From: COMBO-56-21 sp963705355
GTDB lineage: Archaea > Thermoplasmatota > Thermoplasmata > UBA10834
NCBI GenBank assembly: GCA_963705355.1
Contig: OY970070.1
Span: 1,860,001 to 1,924,000, forward strand
Direction of reading: 5' to 3'
Length of the DNA: 64,000 nt
The translations under genes and the position numbers were made by a program. Positions 61,442 to 64,000 of the stretch are shown here, in pieces. Each line of letters begins with the position of its first letter. Within the stretch, counting starts at the first letter, position 1. The notes under the pieces are model-generated. The model saw nothing but the letters and a program-made list of their open reading frames with translations. It was not told the origin of the DNA and ran no database searches.

Positions 61442-63268
61442 TTACGCGGGCTTCTGTTTCAGGGGCAGAGCCATGTGGAATGTGCTCCCGACTCCCTTCT
61501 TGCTCTCGAACCACATCTCCCCGCCATGCCTCTTGACGATCTCCCTGCTCGTGTAGAGGCCTATGCCCACTCTTCCGTCCGCCCTTACCAGGCCAGCGTC
61601 CGCGAGGAAGAACCTGTCGAACAGTTTGTCGCGGTCCTCTTCGGCAATGCCTATCCCAGTGTCCCTCACCCAGATGTGCACCTTCCCGCCCAGGATGTCC
61701 GCTCCGATCGTTATCTTGCCGCCCGGGTCAGTGTACTTCACCGCGTTGCTGACGAGGTTCTCGATGACGTCGTGGATCCTGAGCCGGTCGGCCCGAACGA
61801 CCGGCAGCTCGGTCCCGAAGAGCACGTTGACCGCATGATTCTTGCCCTTGACCTCGCGGTCCAGGTCAGCGACTACCTCCTTCGTGACCATCGCGAGGTT
61901 GACCGACTCGAAGTCCAGTGCCAGGGTCTTGTTCTGCAGCCTGGACATCTCAAGCATCGCCGAGATCAGTGAGTTAATCCTGTTGACCTGCTCGAGAATG
62001 CTATTGAACTTGTCCTTCATCTTCGGGCTGATGTCACCGTACATCCCGGCTGAGGCCATCTCTAGATACCCGAGGATGGTGGTCAGGGGAGTCCTCAGCT
62101 CGTGCGATATGGTGTCGACCAGGCTGTCCTTCATCTTGTCCAGGTCCTTCATCTCCTCCAACGCCCGCTGGACCTGCTCGAAGTTCTGCTGCAGCTCCTC
62201 CCTAAGCCTCGCGTTCTCAAGGGCGATTGCAGCGTGGGCGGCGAAAGGCTCCGCGACGGCGTACTCGACCCCCGTGAACTTCCTGCTCTTGTCCCTGTAG
62301 AGCTCAAGTACTCCCTCTACGCCATGCTGTCCCTTCAGCGGAATCGCCATGATGGTTTGGCGGACCTCGATGTCCTCGATTCCGGGGATGTCTTCCACTC
62401 TGGAATCGTCCATGGAGTCCTCGACGATGTCGACCTTGCCAGTCTGGGCGACCTCTCCAGCGAGACCTGAAATAGGACCTACGTCGGCCATGACCTCGTC
62501 TGCATAGGGGCCGGTCGCGTGAACGGGAACAAGCAGTCCCTTGTTCCAATCGACGAGATAGACGCTCACCTCGTCAAAAGGCACGAGATCGTTCAGCCTC
62601 TCGGCTATGACCTTCAAGGTCTCCTTGAGGTCGACTGGCTGTTGCATCGCAACTGTCGTGTCGAGCAGAGCTCTGAACAACTTCACCGTTCTGTTCAGCG
62701 CCCCGACGAGCCTGGCGTTCGTGATGGCAATCGATGCCAGCCTGGCGAACACCTCCATCTGGACGACGAACTGCGCAGATGGTATCTTCCGGTTTCTGGG
62801 GCCGTCGGGCTCAAGCCAGCCGACCATGTTCCCGTCGGCATCCTCGAAGACCACATAGAGCACATCGAGCTCGTGCCAATCGTCTGGATTCTCTCTCGGC
62901 AGCTTCACCCTGTCAGGGTGGAGCACGCTGTAGTAGTCGCTGGAGTTCGCTCCCGCCTCTGATTTCATGAAGTAGGTGAGCTTTCCGATCCTCTGCGCGT
63001 TCGCCAGGTCGCTTTTGATGGTTTGGCGAGACTTGGTCAATCCCTCGATCTTCTTTGACACTTCTATGGGGAATCCCTTGCTCGTCTTGAGCACGAAGTT
63101 GTCGTGCTCCTCGTCGTACAGGAAGGCGTCACAGGCCTCGAAGCCGAATTCGTCCGTGATGTCGTCGATGATCAACTTCAGGATCGTGTCGACATCCCGG
63201 GTGTTCATAATTGCTGTGGCAAGTTCGAGGGTCTTGCCCAGCATGTCCTCTTGCACAGACTCGTTCAT
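61442..63268 (-). CDS. Soluble sensor histidine kinase, GAF-GAF-HisKA-HATPase
   Basis: 608 residues without a transmembrane helix. GAF-like domains at about 1-185 and 200-353, a coiled linker, HisKA with H389 in TISHELRTPLTTILGYLEM, and an HATPase domain with IENLVSNAVKYTDPGG, DTGIGIAEED and GRVGIGLYTSREI. A cytoplasmic sensor, possibly of redox or small ligands (GAF). No response regulator is adjacent. A TATA-like GAAATATACT at 63275-63286 is only about 15 nt from the ATG at 63268, which favours the ATG at 63244 (Met9) as the true start; the longer form is given here. Confidence 0.85.
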   Translation of the reverse strand: MNESVQEDMLGKTLELATAIMNTRDVDTILKLIIDDITDEFGFEACDAFLYDEEHDNFVLKTSKGFPIEVSKKIEGLTKSRQTIKSDLANAQRIGKLTYFMKSEAGANSSDYYSVLHPDRVKLPRENPDDWHELDVLYVVFEDADGNMVGWLEPDGPRNRKIPSAQFVVQMEVFARLASIAITNARLVGALNRTVKLFRALLDTTVAMQQPVDLKETLKVIAERLNDLVPFDEVSVYLVDWNKGLLVPVHATGPYADEVMADVGPISGLAGEVAQTGKVDIVEDSMDDSRVEDIPGIEDIEVRQTIMAIPLKGQHGVEGVLELYRDKSRKFTGVEYAVAEPFAAHAAIALENARLREELQQNFEQVQRALEEMKDLDKMKDSLVDTISHELRTPLTTILGYLEMASAGMYGDISPKMKDKFNSILEQVNRINSLISAMLEMSRLQNKTLALDFESVNLAMVTKEVVADLDREVKGKNHAVNVLFGTELPVVRADRLRIHDVIENLVSNAVKYTDPGGKITIGADILGGKVHIWVRDTGIGIAEEDRDKLFDRFFLADAGLVRADGRVGIGLYTSREIVKRHGGEMWFESKKGVGSTFHMALPLKQKPA

Positions 63269-63274
63269 GCGGTG

Positions 63275-63286
63275 TAGTATATTTCC
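63275..63286 (-). promoter_or_regulatory. TATA box for the histidine kinase
   Basis: Minus strand GGAAATATACTA, 30-40 nt before the ATG at 63244. Confidence 0.4.
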
Positions 63287-63387
63287 TTTTTTTGCACAGA
63301 CAATTCAGTCATGAGGACGTCTGCTGAGAATGGTGATTATGGAGGTTTAGTCAGGTCCTAGAGGCTCCGTCTTCACATGAAAGCCGT

Positions 63388-63798
63388 TCAGACCTTCTTC
63401 CAGAACAGCCCGCAGTAGCATTTGCCGTGCCGTTCCACGTCCCCGCCCCTGGTCGGCTTGCAGGGACACTGGTATTCCGGAACGTGTTCCATCCTGCACG
63501 GGCAGTAGAAGTCGCCGAATCTCTTGTTCTTCCCGAGGAGGCCCTCGATCAATTCCTCCTTCATGTCGTTGAACAGGTATCCGTGGAGTCTGGCGTACTC
63601 GTCGACCCTTTCTCGGATCTCCTTCTCGGCTCCCTTTTCGGGTCTTTCGCCGACCCATCCCTCGGGGGAACGCTTCAGCCTCAGCTTCTGCCCGCAGATC
63701 GGGCATATGACTATGCTGCCTTCCTTCCAGCCATCGACGAACTTGAACCTCGCGAGACACACGGGGCAGTATATCCTCTCTGGCTGTTTCCCATTCAT
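63388..63798 (-). CDS. Ferredoxin:thioredoxin reductase catalytic-domain protein with N-terminal zinc ribbon
   Basis: 136 residues. C-terminal half has the FTR catalytic signature of three CxC pairs: C99-P-C101, C111-P-C113 and C127-x-C129, which hold the [4Fe-4S] cluster and redox disulfide. The N-terminal half has a zinc ribbon (C11-C14, C32-C35). FTR transfers electrons from ferredoxin to a thioredoxin-like protein. The start codon overlaps the stop of the upstream glutaredoxin gene by 4 nt, indicating the partner. Confidence 0.88.
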   Translation of the reverse strand: MNGKQPERIYCPVCLARFKFVDGWKEGSIVICPICGQKLRLKRSPEGWVGERPEKGAEKEIRERVDEYARLHGYLFNDMKEELIEGLLGKNKRFGDFYCPCRMEHVPEYQCPCKPTRGGDVERHGKCYCGLFWKKV

Positions 63799-64000
63799 AC
63801 CTTCAGAGCCTTCCTCAGCTTGTCCTCGTCGTGCCCAACGATGATCTCTTTTCCGATTATGACCACTGGGAACGATCTCTTACCTGTGAGCTTCTCTATC
63901 TCCTCCAGAACCTCGTCCTGCTTCGCATCGTCCAGGAGGTCCACATCAGTGCAGTCGTAGGCGATCTTGTGCTCATCCAAGAACCGTTTCGTCCTCTTGC
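63795..64000 (-). CDS. Glutaredoxin/thioredoxin-like protein, N-terminus beyond window
   Basis: The minus-strand frame is open to the right edge; about 68 residues are visible. KRTKRFLDEH after a codon ending in GC (consistent with the second Cys of CxxC), RSFPVVIIG with the cis-Pro and a terminal helix are glutaredoxin-like. Translationally coupled to the FTR-like protein, so a ferredoxin-driven dithiol relay is likely. Confidence 0.8.
   Translation of the reverse strand, partial: KRTKRFLDEHKIAYDCTDVDLLDDAKQDEVLEEIEKLTGKRSFPVVIIGKEIIVGHDEDKLRKALKV

Overview
The window reads as a stretch of chromosome from a euryarchaeal archaeon, most likely of the Thermoplasmata lineage (inferred). Archaeal markers are both subunits of DNA topoisomerase VI, a DRG-family GTPase with a TGS domain, a split archaeal-type glutamate synthase, an HdrD-like iron-sulfur protein, a two-domain protein disulfide oxidoreductase, a ferredoxin:thioredoxin reductase-like protein, and TATA-box promoters about 25-60 nt upstream of many starts. 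No rRNA, tRNA, CRISPR array or insertion sequence was recognised. Several proteins (rubrerythrin, ferredoxin-linked enzymes, two MttB-family proteins, aspartase, glutamate dehydrogenase, carbamate kinase) suggest an anaerobic or microaerophilic organism living on amino acids, peptides and possibly methylated amines; this lifestyle is inference.

Layout. 1-2.1 kb: end-truncated secreted DNRLRE-type surface protein on the minus strand. 2.4-8.6 kb: small membrane hydrolase, rubrerythrin, superoxide dismutase, a first MttB-like methyltransferase, a membrane protein, glycerol dehydrogenase and a SAM methyltransferase. 8.7-11.3 kb: minus-strand operon of a cysteine hydrolase, a thioredoxin-reductase-like flavoprotein without CxxC, and an RlmN/Cfr-like radical SAM protein. 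11.4-24.6 kb: HdrD-like protein, a pair of FtsX/MacB-type permeases without an ATPase, several membrane/zinc-ribbon proteins, and a two-gene unit in which a surface protein with an 11-copy TNGR repeat precedes a membrane-TPR-zinc-ribbon protein. 24.6-38.5 kb: enolase-superfamily epimerase with a DUF89 protein, GNAT, topoisomerase VI, carbamate kinase plus DRG GTPase, an anion/arsenite-type transporter, hisS and gdhA. 38.8-51 kb: PDO/OsmC redox cluster, aspartase, an LsrF-like thiolase with a zinc dehydrogenase, a QueG-like protein, a class III aminotransferase, a second MttB-like protein, an MFS transporter and an OB-fold protein with an RGG tail.

51.1-61.3 kb is the most distinctive region: a plus-strand cluster encoding a GlcD-like flavoprotein with two Fe-S clusters, two consecutive ferredoxin-plus-GltB2-type proteins (the first lacking the recognisable catalytic motifs), an 877-residue fusion of glutaminase and GXGXG domains, and NfnA and NfnB homologues. 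Together they look like a multi-subunit glutamate synthase tied to ferredoxin/NAD(P)H chemistry. It is preceded by a strong TATA box and a roughly 145-nt structured leader.

The right edge (61.4-64 kb, minus strand) carries a GAF-GAF histidine kinase without an adjacent response regulator and a translationally coupled glutaredoxin / FTR-catalytic-domain pair, the former cut by the window end.
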